A DNA stretch of 64,000 bases from Erinaceus europaeus (GCF_950295315.1 NC_080180.1:64055411-64119410), one strand, 5' to 3'; positions 21,953-33,682 are shown, numbered from the stretch's first letter. Program-made: numbers and translations. Notes: generated by a model from the letters alone, not told the origin.

Positions 21953-22240
21953 TTTAATTTTTTAAATATTTTATTTATTTTTCCCTTTTGTTGCCCTTTT
22001 TAATTGTTGTTGTAATTGTTATTTTGGTTATTGATGTCATCATCATTAGATAGGACAGAGAGAAATAGAGAAGGGAAGACAGAGAGGGGGAGAGAAAGAC
22101 AGACACCTGCAGACCTGCTTCACCACTTGTGAAGAGACTCCCCTGCAGGTGGGGAGCCGGGGGCTTGAACCGGGATCCATATGCTGGTCCTTGTGCTTTG
22201 CACCATGTGTACTTAACCCGCTGCACTACCGCCCGACTCG
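21953..22240 (-). repeat. SINE group A, short form (first of a stacked pair)
   Basis: On the plus strand it runs from TTTATTTATTTTTCCC through GAGGGGGAGAGAAAGACAGA and GGGCTTGAACCGGGATCC to CCGCCCGACTCG. It is bordered by CTAAGTATTA at 21937-21946 and 22241-22250. Confidence 0.9.
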
Positions 22241-22250
22241 CTAAGTATTA

Positions 22251-22598
22251 TTATTATTATTATTTTTCCTCCAGGGTTATTGCTGGTGTCTGCACCATGA
22301 ATCCACCGCTCCTGGAGGCCATTTTTCCCCCTTTTTGTTGCCCTAGTTGTTGCAGCCTCGTTGCGGTTATTATTGCCATTGTTGTCGTTGCTTTGTTGTT
22401 GGATAGGACAGAGAGAAATGGAGAGAGGAGGGGAAGACAGAGAGGGGGAGAGAAAGACAGACACCTGCAGACGTGCTTCACCGCCCGTGAAGCGACTCCC
22501 CTGCAGGTGGGGAGCCGGGGGCTCGAACCGGGATCCTTATGCCGGTCCCTGCGCTTTGCGCCACGTGCGCTTAACCCGCTGCGCCACCGCCTGACTCC
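22251..22598 (-). repeat. SINE group A, long form (second of a stacked pair)
   Basis: It begins with a TTATTATTATTATT tail and carries the CCTCCAGGG...CTCCTGGAGG 3' module of the long form. The head has a near-consensus B box (complement GGCTCGAACC at 22520-22529). It is bordered by CTAAGTATTA at 22241-22250 and 22599-22608. It is the least decayed SINE of the window, so probably young. Confidence 0.93.
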
Positions 22599-22608
22599 CT
22601 AAGTATTA

Positions 22609-22807
22609 ATTTTTGTAATGTACTCTACCTCATTAGCAATATAAAATATTCAGGAAATCTAAAAAAAATTAGTTTGGCACTGAAAGTGAAAAAAAATAAC
22701 TTACAATCTAAATATGATCTATATAATATAAAAGACATTCAAAATATTTTATAATAGTCAAGGTTTCCTAATTCTGAATGAGAAAGCCTTTAAAAGTCAT
22801 TATTTTG
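22609..22807. other. Short AT-rich spacer
   Basis: No feature seen between the SINE pair and the next SINE. Confidence 0.4.
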
Positions 22808-22929
22808 GGGGGCCAGGTGGCACACCAGGTTAAATCCACATATTATGAACAAGGAGCCTGGTTTGAGCCCTGTTCCCTGCCTAAGGGAGCAGCGGGTAGC
22901 TTAGGAATTGTGAAGTAGCAAGTCTGCAG
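22808..22929 (+). repeat. SINE group B head, tail replaced by a minisatellite
   Basis: GGGGGGCCAGGTGGCACACC, then GGTTTGAGCCCTG (B-box-like) and AGTAGCAAGTCTGCAG follow the group B order. After CTGCAG, where a pyrimidine body is expected, a 28 bp tandem repeat starts. Confidence 0.65.
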
Positions 22930-23217
22930 AGCTTCTAAAATGTATTCAGTAGTGTAAAGCTTCTAAAATGTTTCCAGTAGCTTAAAGCTTCTAAAATGTT
23001 TCCAGTAGTGTAAAGCTTCTAAAATGTATTCAGTAATGTAAAGCTTCTAAAATGTATTCAGTAGTGTAAAGCTTCTAAAATGTATTCAGTAGTGTAAAAC
23101 TTCTAAAATGTATTCAATCGTGTAAAGCTTCTAAAATGTATTCAGTAGTGTAAAGCTTCTAAAATGTATTCAGTAGTGTAAAGCTTCTAAAATGTATTCA
23201 GTAGTGTAAAGCTTCTA
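22930..23217. repeat. 28 bp minisatellite, about ten copies
   Basis: The unit AGCTTCTAAAATGTATTCAG plus TAGTGTAA is repeated head to tail. Variant units (TTTCCAGTAGCTTAA, CAGTAATG, CAATCGTG) are concentrated in the left half, and the last three units are identical. That pattern suggests growth from the right end. Confidence 0.95.
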
Positions 23218-24594
23218 AGTTCTCTACTCACAGTATCACTTCTCCTTACACAACTTTGCAGAACACATACTCTGGAATGAATTTTGGAAATAGTACAAGG
23301 ACTTCTGGGGTCTAGTCTGATTCTAAAATAGTCCCCACCCTGAGCAGCTGCTACAGGGACATTATGGGGGAATTTATTGATCAGAAAAGGACCTGCCATA
23401 GAACATAACACATCTGTTCTTTTTCTATAGAATAACTGTGTGATAAGCGAGTTTCATAATGTAGAGAGAGTGGGGGTCATTTACAATTCAAAAGTATACT
23501 TGGCATCCCAGAGGAAGATTTCAACTCAATAATTCTAGGTTTCCAGTCAAGTGGATCCTTTGGAACTAATGTTTTGTTCCTATTTGCTCTACTTTCTTCT
23601 CCAAACTTGCCTCCAGCTTAAAAACTGGCTTCCATGGGATATAGCAGGTTATATAATTTCCCTCTGAAATTTTTCCCTGCCCATATACTAAAGTGCTCTT
23701 TTTCTTTATTTTTTGAAACACACCTGTTAAAATAGGAACATTATCTTACCTTAAATAGTAAGGAAAGAAATATAAACATCAGCTTAGGGCCTGGTCAATT
23801 CCAATAGAGAAGTGTTTGTAGTTATTTCAATGCACCGAGAAAAGCATATAGTAAATGTATTATTGTTGTGATAACTGTGTTTTCACTATGGTCTACATCT
23901 GGATATCTCTTGTCTTCCAATGAAGAAATCGAGAAGAGACAATTCTGTATTTGTACTTGGTGTTTCCTTCTGCCCCGAGAGTAGGCCAGAATTTACTTGT
24001 TAAGTTCCCAGCACCAAGTAATCGATTTGACTGGCTTATGTAGAAGATTGGACATGTCTCTTCACCTCCTCCCTGCGGCTTCTAGGCATCCACAGACCTT
24101 CTGGAATAATGTATTTATTCAGGTAGAGATGCTGTCATCCTTGCTAAATATGTCCATACATGCTGTTTACTCTGTTTTTCACGAGCTTTTGATTGTTTAC
24201 TTGGTATTTATAGTGGTCTGTGCATTTATTTGAGCAACAAATTCCATCAAACTTTTCTAGTTAGCTTTCTGGGTCTGATATTTCAATAGATTATCTTCTA
24301 TTCTGTCCCCCGGAGAGCTGGTATTTACAAGATCAGAAGCCTAGATAGACATGATTTTAGTGGAAATCTAGGCCCCCTTTGAACATCTCTCGAAGGGACT
24401 TAGAGACTCTTGTTTCTCTTAAGGAATCAGTAGTTTGCAGATGTTTTTCAAAGTAGTAAACATTTAAAATTTACTTTTTAAATGTGTTTCAAATTCACAT
24501 GTGTAGAAAGAAGATCTATGAATAACAAACATCTGTGATTTGTTTTTATATAAGGATAAAAACAAAGTGTACAGATTTAGAGACCTAACTGACT
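23218..24594. other. Non-repetitive stretch, no gene seen
   Basis: Frames of 74 and 78 codons occur (23187-23411 minus, 23997-24233 plus) without recognisable content. I see no family named elsewhere in this window. Confidence 0.45.
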
Positions 24595-25160
24595 TTATTT
24601 ATTTATTTATGTATTTATTTTTTACTTTTTACTAGTAGCATGTTACAGGATTGTAAAAATTACAATTCCTGGTTCCGCACCATATCTGCCACCAAAGTTC
24701 TGCCCCACCCTCCAAATATCCAAAAATAACCACCATAGTTCTCACAAATCTTAGAAACCCTTTTCCTGCTTCTTGGCTTTGTTTTGTTATTTTTTGTTGT
24801 GGGTTTCTGTTATTTTGATGATTTCCTATGAGTCAGATCTCTGGATCTCACAGAAGATGCGAAGCTGTCTGGTAGCTGTCATTCTTCCCTTTACTCATTT
24901 GACTAAGCACAAGCACCTCCAGTTCCATCCATTTTGTCCCAAATGATGCAATATCATCTTTTTTGACTGCAGAGTAGTATTCCATGGAATGAATATATAT
25001 CCCATAACTCCCTTAGTCAGTCATCTGTTTATGGGCATTTAGGCTGCTTCCACTCTTTGGCTACTTTGAAAAATGCAGCTGTGAACACAGGGGTGCATAT
25101 GCCCATTCAGATTAGTGTTTGAGTGTCCACTAGAGAAATGCCTAAGAGTGTGGTGTTGCT
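24595..25160 (-). mobile_element. Old L1 3' fragment, minus strand
   Basis: Complement of the L1 ORF2 end and 3' UTR. AGTAGTATTCCATGGAATG, GTCATCTGTTTATGGGCAT, GGCTGCTTCCACTCTTTGGC and AATGCAGCTGTGAACA match in order the C-terminal ORF2 block near 7210-7330 and 18770-18900. It is clearly more diverged than those, so older. The left end is TTTATTTATTTATGT. Confidence 0.75.
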
Positions 25161-25164
25161 GGAC

Positions 25165-25266
25165 TGTGCAGGTGGGGAGCTGGGGACTTGAACCGGGATC
25201 CTTACACCGGTCCTTGTGCTTTGTGCCACGTGCGCTTAACCTGTTGCGCTACCACCAGGCTTCGGC
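25165..25266 (-). repeat. SINE group A head fragment
   Basis: GGTGGGGAGCTGGGGACTTG, AACCGGGATCCTTACACCGG and CGCTTAACCTGTTGCGC are the complement of the tRNA-like half. The body and tail are absent, and it joins the L1 fragment directly. Confidence 0.8.
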
Positions 25267-27305
25267 GTACTTTATTTTTTAAGGATTTTATTAGAGCGAG
25301 GGAAAGACTCGAGCACTCCTCATCTCCAGGATGAGGAGTCACTGCTACAGGAGGACTGGCCTGCACTCCAGAGGGGGCCCGAGAGCCAGTTCCTGCCCGC
25401 CTGGGGATTGTCCTTTCTGCTCATGGCTGTGCCTTCAGAGGAATCATGAGTCTGTGGACCAGAAGTGCAAACTGTATTTCAAAAAGGTGAGATAAGTAAC
25501 GTGCAGGAAGGGACGTACGGTGGAGACAGATAGTGCAGCAGGCACAGGAAGGCCGTGGAGAGAATGGCATCTTCATGAGTCCCCTCAACTGTTTTTCATA
25601 TTGCCAGCCCCCCTCCCATCTGGAGCCAACTTCCAGCTGGGCCATTAAGATTATCTGCCTTCCTGCTGGACTTTTGTTTTTCAGCTGTGGTTACCTCTCC
25701 AAGGGTCCCTCCACTAGTGAATAGCACTTCCTGGTACAGTACTTAAAACTCTTACCAGTACTCCTTGGCGTTTCTTTTGAACTCTTCCCCTTTGAAAAGG
25801 GAAACAAAAGAAACAACATGGTCATAGTCTCACATGGGCCTTGCTTACGTGGGTTCAGAGCCTTCTAGCCTTCAACTCACCCTAAAATTACCATGGATCA
25901 AGCATGCTGGGGTCCATCCGGGTACACGGATGTTCTCTGAATAAATTGGGCGGACTCCATGCCTTGACTACCGTACTTTAAACATGTGACTTGGTCACAG
26001 ACAAAAATCCCCTACTAAATATATATTTTATACATACAGGGCCGGGTATGCACCACTTCACCAGTCTAGGTGGCTGTTCATTTAGAACGAGAGACTGAAG
26101 AGTTGGTTGGGGCAGCCTCTGCAGTCCGTGAGCTTCCTGTGGAGCATAGCACCTCTAAGATGGCACTAGGCCTAAAACCTGGGCAGAAAACATGGCAAGG
26201 CATATACCCAAACCACTTAGCCTCTCCCACCCCCAAAATAGAGTCATTTGTTTCAGGTTTTTCAGTGTAGGAAAATTAATTTAGGACTGACCTTCAACGT
26301 CTGTGAACTATGAGAAAATTCAGGATGTAGTTCTTCCCATTGCCTATGCAAAAAAGTTTCATGATTTTTCCTACAGCATGATACTTCAAAATTCCTCCAT
26401 AATGAGCATGTTGTTTAAGATAAATCATTTTACTCAAAGGATATTACAAGTCTTCCAAATGGAGAGTTTTGAATTAGGTAGAAAATTTTAGGAAAGGTCA
26501 GTTGTATAATGAGTGGCTGAGACTAATAGCTGAAGCTATAGGTAATGACATTTACCCCAGGATTTTCAGTAAAACACAAGGGCAATCTAGGGAAAATTGT
26601 TCCTATTCTAAATAGGAACCAGAATGTAGAGAGATTCGATCTGGGTTAAAAGGGAAAAAAATGAACTAATTAAAACAGAAAACCGAGGGAACAGAGAGCT
26701 ATTACATCCAGTATTTGATCCATCCCCCTACTCAGTTCCATATGTTCACTTGAGAGAAACCTCACGAACCCAAAATAAAAAATACCATTTTCCCATAATC
26801 ACTTAGGCATGAGACTCAAAACAGGAGCAATTCTATTCTACCCACCAATGTGAATCAGATTTTTTTTTTTTATAGTGGTGGTGCTCCAGTGAGCTCTAAT
26901 AGTTGAGAAAATCACTCTGTTTCACCCAGTGGAGTCATAAAAAAACTTTATGAAATTCTTCAAGCTCAGTGAACTGGTAGTCCTACTAAATAATTTGGAT
27001 TTTAAATATTTACAGCAAGAATGAGTTCTGCTGCTGATTGGAAAAATGTGAAGAGATATACATCGTGTTTATATTCATTGGTTATAGAAAGCAGTGATTG
27101 CACAGATACTAATTAGTTGGCACGATTCTTTTTTTCTTGGAGATGATGATTTTGAATTACATATGTCCTATTGTAAGTGAATCAAGCAGGCAGTCCACAT
27201 GTGGAGTTTTAAAAGAAATGATAAAAAAAAAATCATAGATGAAGGTAAAACCTAAAGGCAACTTCAATACATTTGCCTTGGTTGTTTTATTGAAGAGTGT
27301 ACTAT
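25267..27305. other. Non-repetitive stretch, no gene seen
   Basis: The 25300-25720 part is richer in G and C and has overlapping short frames on both strands. None shows a domain. A T run is at 26863. I see no repeat that I can name. Confidence 0.4.
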
Positions 27306-27315
27306 GGCTATTTCT

Positions 27316-27513
27316 TTCTTTTTTTTAATTTCTTTATTGGGGAATTAATGATTTATAGTCAACGGTAAATTGCAGTGGTTTGTAGAAGTGTAACGTTTCT
27401 CAGTTTTCCACATAACAATTCAACCCCCAACTAGGTCCTCCTCTGCCATCCTGTTCCTGGACCTGAGCCCTCCCCCCACAGGAGTCTTTTCCTTTGCTGC
27501 AACACACCAAGTA
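27316..27513 (-). mobile_element. L1 3' end, short-type, 5' truncated
   Basis: TTTCTTTATTGGGGAATTAA and ATGATTTATAG at the left end match the 3' UTR at 6867-7130. A weak TSD is visible: GGCTATTTCT at 27306-27315 and CGCTGTTTCT at 27514-27523 (8 of 10). Confidence 0.75.
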
Positions 27514-27523
27514 CGCTGTTTCT

Positions 27524-27955
27524 GAGGGTATTATTTACAGAGGCACTTTCTTCTCAAGCCGGCACTGTCTCTGCCACCCCACATCCTTACTATGTCACGT
27601 CATTGCTCCATTGAAACACTGAGCATTCCAGTAGCACAGCCACACCTTTATGGTAGGTTCCCTTGGTTTCAAACATCTCAGAGACTATCAAACAGACATG
27701 GGGATTAGCACTTCTGCTAATCATTTTGGGATATCCAGGCTCAGAAAGAATTCTTGCTTTGATGGAGCTAATCAATCAAAGTAAATAGACAAACCTGAAA
27801 CTTATTATAAAAACACAGGATGGTAATTAGAGAAAAATACAATGAAACAGCAAGCTAGATACTGTAACTCAGAGTTCCGTTACTTAATTTTGTGGTACTA
27901 CATTTATAAAATTTTACAAACTCTTGATGTGTCACCCCCAACAAAATATGTCTTT
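27524..27955. other. Non-repetitive stretch, no gene seen
   Basis: Nothing recognised apart from a chance 61-codon frame on the minus strand. Confidence 0.4.
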
Positions 27956-27959
27956 GGCA

Positions 27960-28355
27960 AATAATATCATAGGATGGAAGCCAGAACTCCCATCCCCTGC
28001 ACCCTATAAATCTGGTCCTTGCTTCCAAAGGGAATGAAATATTAAGGGAAGATGGCCAAAGAGCTGGGAACCCCAGTTCGATCAGGACCCAGAGAGAGAA
28101 GGAAAAATAAAAAGGGAGGACATTTGGAAGTAGCAATAGGCATAGAGGTGACTAAGAAAGAAGGAAGAGCCATAGGGGAAAAAAGGGGTAAAAATATATA
28201 AATATAGACAATTATAGAAGTAACAGTTCTCATATATGCCATCTTACGAGAACTAAGTATGGAGGGCATGGGGACACAGAACTTTGGTGGTGGTGACAGT
28301 ATTGAATATGACCCCCTGCCATCCCATAGTTTTGTAATCCAATATTGAATCACAC
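27960..28355 (+). repeat. Old L1 3' end, variant ending
   Basis: GAAGCCAGAACTCCCATCCC and TGCACCCTATAAATCT, then AAGATGGCCAAAGAGCTGGG and the ending TTTTGTAATCCAATATTGAA, follow the order at 3830-4180. Both copies are in the plus sense. Confidence 0.6.
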
Positions 28356-29251
28356 ACACTCTCTCTCCCTCACTCACTCAGCCACTCAGAAGGGTGTATG
28401 TGCTTTGCTGTGGAGTGCTCAAGGTCTGAAAGAAAATGTAGTCAATTCCAGTGTCACACAGGTAGGTGTCTTTAGTCAGTCCTAAAGTTTTTAAATTTAA
28501 GTAAAAATTAGCAGTTTCAAAGGAAAGAAAAGGTGAAGGGAGGACTTCAGCTGTGGGGAGAGAGGCCTGCGTATACATGCCTTCCCTGCGCTACCCCATC
28601 CATTTGTGGGAACTCTCCTGAGTTGCCCTACCATTCTCCCTTCGCAAAGTCTGTGCTCAAGCCCCAGCGATGGGTGTTACTCAGCATTTCAGGTTCTCTC
28701 CTGTGTGAACAGAAAGAGCATTTTAATATATATTTAATAATAAAAATATAACAAAGCTGCCGTTACCCTTTCTCTGTCAATGTGCCACTTGTTCGTTTGA
28801 CTGTCCAGCTTCTAAGCAACACAGAGAAGGACAGGATGCTTTCTTTCACCCTGAATAGTCCAACCTGCTGACTCTTAAATTTAATGATAAATGATACTTT
28901 AAATAAAATGATATTTTAAAATGTAGACCATAGACAACTGTAGAATTCCCTGGGTGCTTGAAAAAATTATGAACATAGTACTTTATCTTGGGAGACAAAA
29001 ACTATTTGAGAACCACCAGTCCAGTGATTTCACTCATGTTATCTTCTGAGATATTAACATAGCTCCTATCAAATAGTATATAAAAACCTTTTGAAAATTG
29101 TCAAATAATGGGCTTTCCTGAGTTAATTCTCAGTGCATTATTTTTAAAAGGTTGAAATAAAGAATTATTGTCATATGCAGACCTCTTAAAAAGTTAACTT
29201 ATTACCTCATTATTTTTTCTACTGGAAACAGTATTAAAAATATTCAGATAT
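28356..29251. other. Mostly non-repetitive stretch, possible MER5-like remnant
   Basis: At about 28915-29030 GAATTCCCTGGGTGCTTG and TTTGAGAACCACCAG resemble MER5-type hAT remnants common in mammals; certainty is low. The rest shows nothing. Confidence 0.35.
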
Positions 29252-29528
29252 GGGCCTGGGCACACAGGGTTGAGTTCACAGAGCTCAAGGACCTGCACAA
29301 GGATCCCAGTTCAAGCCCCAGCTCCCCATTTGCAGTGGGGTCACTTCACAAGTGGTGAAGCAGGTCTACAGGCATCTATCTCCCCCCCCCATCTTCCCCT
29401 CCTCTCTCAATTCTCCCTGTCCTGTTCATGAAAAATAAAAAAGGCAAAGGAAAAAATGGTCACCAGGAGCAGCAGAGTCACAGTGCAGGCACTGAGACCC
29501 AGAAATAAACCTAGTGCCAAAAAAATTC
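29252..29528 (+). repeat. Old SINE group A, long form
   Basis: GGATCCCAGTTCAAGCCCC (B box region), GTGGTGAAGCAGGTCTACAG, a CT-rich body, then CACCAGGAGCAGCAGAGTC and GTGCAGGCACTGAGACCC, the 3' module of the long form. It is well diverged from the copies at 22251 and 39506. Confidence 0.75.
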
Positions 29529-30118
29529 AGGTGTTACCTGCAGTTTTCTGTTTGCTTTTCTTTTCCCTCAAGTGTCTCAGTGTCTTACCTGCTCAAGACC
29601 CGGAAGTGTTTCTTATAGACAAACTTCACAGTTACTACTTGAGAATCCTTTAAAGCAGAAAAGTGACCTGACCTCTTTTATGAACTCCACTGAGGCAGAA
29701 AGGCCAAGCCAGACTGATAAATATTCAACACTTTTTCACTCCATTCAGGACATTGTATCCTTATGTCTCCATCTTTCCTGCTATTTTATGTAAATAAAAA
29801 TCACAAGCATACCTCAGTTCTTGTCAGGACTTCAGTTAGGACATATTGGGAAAGAATACAGTCTCATTGCTCCTTGCTTTGGAAATAGTAATTAAAATTT
29901 ATACAGTCACAATATTTTCCAGGAGCATTAATTATAACACAGCAAATAATTTCAATTCCTAATCTGTTATGAAGTATTTCATTTTTATGTTGATCGATAT
30001 TAATATCCCTATACACCAACCAAGGTAATAAAGGCTTAGTCATTAAATATGCTATGTTCAAAGTGACAAGTTGACATCAAGTAGAGGCATATAGCAATGT
30101 CACTTCTCTCTGTAACTG
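29529..30118. other. Non-repetitive stretch, no gene seen
   Basis: Short chance frames only. AT-rich toward the right end. Confidence 0.4.
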
Positions 30119-30196
30119 TTGGGTCGTTGGAAAAGTCATGGTGCACTTTTTCAGAGAAAAACCATAGAAGAGGTCATGACTTTTCTGACAACCATT
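30119..30196. mobile_element. Mariner-type MITE (about 78 bp)
   Basis: The left end TTGGGTCGTTGGAAAAGTCA is the imperfect inverted complement of the right end TGACTTTTCTGACAACCATT. The inner core also pairs partly (GTGCACTTTTTCAG with the central A-rich part). Size and end sequence resemble the short palindromic non-autonomous mariner elements of mammals. It has no coding capacity and would depend on a mariner transposase. Confidence 0.7.
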
Positions 30197-30286
30197 ATGT
30201 GAGGCATAAGTAACATTAATTAAACATTTAATAAATGAAAGAGTGGAAATAAAGTTGGCTATAAGCAGTTTATTGAAAGTTTTTAA

Positions 30287-31940
30287 GTAATATAAATATT
30301 TGCATGTAGTAAAATTAGACTAATCCACCACCAGAACTCTGTATCCCATCCCCTCCCCCTACAGCTTTCCTATTCTTTATCCCTCGGGGAGTATGGACCC
30401 ACAATTATTATGGGGTGCAGAAGGTGGAAGGTCTGGCTTCTGTAATTGCTTCCCTGATGAACATGGGCGTTGGCAGGTCAATCCACACTCCCAGCCTGCC
30501 TCTCTCTTTCCCTAGTGGGTCAGGGTTCTGGGGAAGCAGAACTCCAGGACACATTGGTAGGGTTATCTACCCAGGGAATTCCAGTTTGCATCACGTTAGC
30601 ATCTGGAACCTGGTGGCTGAAAAAAGAGTTAACATATAAAGACAAACAAATTGATGACTAATCATGAACTCAAAGGCTGAAATTGTTTAGATGAAGAGTT
30701 GGGGTGGTCTCTCTTGTAGATAGCTAGTAGGCCTACTTCAATTATATTCCAAAGAGCCCATGACTATACTAGTTTTCTTTTTTTTTTCCCCTGGGCCTGA
30801 CATCTGATATGCAGGTGGATCCAAGTTATTCCCTGGGGAGATGATGTCATGGCTGCAAAAATTACCAGAAAGCTGGATCAGGGAAGAGGGTAGCTCCCAA
30901 ATATGGGGAAGGGGTATAAATATTGTTGACTGTAAACCCCATCGCTTTGATGTGATCTGGGGCCCATATTCAGCTTAGAAGCCTGTGTGACCTCTGCATC
31001 CCTGTAGCTCTGAGCTCACATTCTGTGGTCATGAGTAGGAAGGCTCCAAGCTGCCCCAATTTCAGGACCCACCTTCCTCAGGTGGAGCAAAGAGTACGTT
31101 GTTCAGCCTCCTTTCAGAGGATGGAACATCCCCTGCTGTTGTCAATCCAAGTTGAGGGCAAGATCCTATGGGGGCCCACAAAGGGGTCTGTTGTGTCGTT
31201 CCTGATGGAGATGACTAGTAACAGTGGAGAGAGGGGTCTATTTGAGGTCTAGGCCTGCCATGTCTGTTTGGGAATCTCAGGACTCCTAGACTAGGGCCCC
31301 GGCTGATGGGTGGTCTGGTAGTGAATAAAGAGTCATATAATTAAAGTCTGCGAGTCTCTTCCTCTTATTCAGCTTTTGCAGTTCTTACTTTGATAAGGTT
31401 AGCTTTGGAGTGAGTGAGGGAATTATAGTAGGAATTAGGTGAGGAGGGTATCTAAGTCTAAGTAGACACTATTTCATTAGGAACTTTGTGGTGTATTTTT
31501 AGGTCTTTCTACTTGCTTGCTGCAGATACTGACTCACTGCAGACTATTGTGGACTTTTGCTTTCAGGTATATATGTTGCCCTAATTTATGGATACATGTG
31601 AACATATGCCCTATCTCATGGGACCTGGTCTATATCTAGGGTTTGGGTCTTTGTTAGGAAGTGAACCACCTGAAATGGAATTAGAGAATCCTATGAAAGG
31701 AAAGGTCTCACCTTTATGAGTAATGAGGCTTAAGGGTTGACATTCCATGCCTGATGTCTCTGGACACAGTCTGAAGTGAAGCATGCTGAGGTGGTACTCG
31801 TTGTGTTGATTAGGTTGGGATCAACAGATGTGATATAATTTAGTATGAATTGGGAGAGGCATGCAGGAAAGTGAGCCCCACCCTAGAGGTTTCAGGACTG
31901 GGGGAAATGTAGGCTCTATAGAGCAAGTGAGAGGTTCCTG
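30287..31940 (-). other. L1 3' UTR with extra 860 bp module (direct part of the inverted L1)
   Basis: The ends match the 3' UTR of the L1 at 14390 (for example CTTTCAGGTATATATG near 31563 and GGACACAGTCTGAAGTGAAG near 31763). Between about 30680 and 31540 there is a block absent from the three young copies. That block is also present at about 46915-47743, and partly at 11488-11775. So older L1s had a longer 3' UTR that the young lineage shortened. Confidence 0.75.
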
Positions 31941-33383
31941 CTGTCAAATGACTCCATCCAAAAATGGGCAGAGGATATGAACACAACATTCACTACAGAA
32001 GAGATCCAAAAGGCTAACAAACACATGAAACATTGCTCCAGGTCACTGACTGTTAGATAAATGCAAATAAAGACAACATTGAGTACCACCTCACCCCTGC
32101 GAGAATGGCATACATCAAAAAGGACAGCAGCAACAAATGCTGGAGAGGTCGCAGGGACAAAGGAACCCTTCTGCAGTGCTGGTGGGAATGTAAATTGCTC
32201 CAACCTCTGTGGAGAGCAGTCTGTAGAACTCTCACTAGGCTATACATGGACCTTCCATATGACCCAGTAATTCCTCTCCTGGGGATATACCCCAAGGGCT
32301 CCATAACACCCAACCAAAAAGGTATGTGTACACCTATGTTCATAGCAGCACAATTCGAATAGCTAAAACCTGGAGGCAACCCAGGTTCCCAACAATAGAT
32401 GAGTGGCTGAGAAAGCTGTGGTATATATACACAGTGGAATACTACATAGCTAATAAGAATAATTAACCCACTTTCTCTGACTCATCATAAATGGAGCTAG
32501 AAGGAGTTATGTTAAGTGAGCTAAGTCAGAAAGACAAAGATGAGTATGGGATGATCCCACTCATCAACAGAAGTTGAGAAAGAAGAGCAGAAAGGGAAAC
32601 TCAAAGCAGGATTTGACTGAGTTTGGGGTAAGGCACCAAAGTAAAAATCTCTGGGTGGAGGGTGAGGGTGGATGTTTGGCTTCACTGGGGGTGGCAGGGT
32701 GGTAGGGGGGAAGGATGGGATGGGACACAGTCTTTTGGTGGTGAAAATGGTGTTTATGTACACTCCTATTGACTTGTAGTCATATAAATCACTATTTAAT
32801 TAATAAGAGAGGGGAAAATTGATTGACTGTCTCAAACTTTTTATTGCACAGACCATACATAGGCTGAGTCTTTGAAATGTTGAAGCTCTTAAAAGCTTAG
32901 ACCCAGGAGAACAGAAGCAACTGGTGGCATTACTCTATAAGACACAGCTATATGGGTTAAGCGCATGTGGCACAAGGCACAAGGGCTGGTGTAAGGATCA
33001 GGATTCGAGCCCCCAGCTCCACCACCCCCCCCCCCGGCAGGGGAGTCGCTCACAGCAGTGAAGCAGGTCTCCAGGTGTCTGTCTTTCTCACCCCCTCTCT
33101 GTCTTCTCCTTCTCTCTTCATTTCTCTCTGTCCTATCTAACAACAAAGATAACAATAATAACTACAACAACAATAAACAAGGGTAACAAAAGGGGAAATA
33201 AATAAATAAAACTTTTAAAAATTAAAATGAAAGACACAGCTATATATATAAAGAATGTCAAAAGACATAAATTATGGTGATACTGTGTATGATACAGCAA
33301 GTCCTAACAAAGGGATTTTCAAAGTTAACACAATTGCCAAATAATTTGATTACAACAATAACTATCTATTGCCTTCTTAAACT
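31941..33383 (+). pseudogene. Inverted L1 segment with ORF2 C-terminal end
   Basis: The frame 32105-32362 reads [18 protein letters not shown], the conserved ORF2 C-terminal block, matching the copy near 18650. The ORF2 end and the start of the 3' UTR follow (ACAGAAGTTGAGAAAGAAGA near 32568). It is on the opposite strand to the rest of its element because of twin priming. Confidence 0.85.
32954..33230 (+). repeat. SINE group A, 5' truncated, inside the L1
   Basis: It starts at GGGTTAAGCGCATGTGGC, lacking the first 22 or so bases of the family. The perfect 15 bp TSD AAGACACAGCTATAT lies at 32939-32953 and 33231-33245, so truncation happened at insertion. A C/G-rich error-prone run (CCACCCCCCCCCCCGG) sits near 33030. 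Confidence 0.93.
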
Positions 33384-33621
33384 AAAGTTCTTAAAATCTG
33401 TTCATTTCTCATTTCCTTGTGTGTCTTAATCAGGAAAAAATGGTATAAAAGATAGTCGTTCTCATATAGATGCAATTTCTCACCTTTCCATGATAGGTAT
33501 CTCCACACCAATCCCACAACCAAATTAAATCCTAATCTATCATTGTGCATGGGGCTAAATAGTGGAAATCACTTTACATAAAAATAAGTGGAAATCGAGG
33601 TATGTGGCCCACCCCTCCTGG

Positions 33622-33682
33622 GTCTACTTCCAGAACTCCTCTAGCAACCCCCACCCCATCTGTGGGATCTAGGAGCTCAGAA
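33622..33682 (+). repeat. 61 bp direct repeat, copy 1
   Basis: Starts GTCTACTTCCAGAACTCCTC and ends GGAGCTCAGAA. It matches 33900-33960 at 55 of 61 positions, and all six differences are transitions. The two copies diverge abruptly after GAGCTCAGAA, as alternative junctions would. Confidence 0.92.

Larger units (their letters stand above)
30276..33394 (-). mobile_element. L1 with 5' inversion (twin priming)
   Basis: The 3' part (30287-31940) lies on the minus strand and the 5' part (31941-33383) on the plus strand. Using the L1 at 14390 as a ruler, the inverted part covers positions equivalent to about 18354-19459, and the direct part resumes at about 19464-19475. So inversion happened with almost no loss. 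The probable TSD is AAAGTTTTTAA at 30276-30286 and AAAGTTCTTAA at 33384-33394 (10 of 11). A SINE was later inserted at 32954-33230. Confidence 0.88.

Noticed and set aside
22930..23217. CRISPR-like array
   Set aside because: The 28 bp units are contiguous with no spacers, and the genome is mammalian.
30415..31252. Plus-strand frames of 63 to 75 codons
   Set aside because: They lie antisense inside an old L1 3' UTR and are not shared with its other copies.
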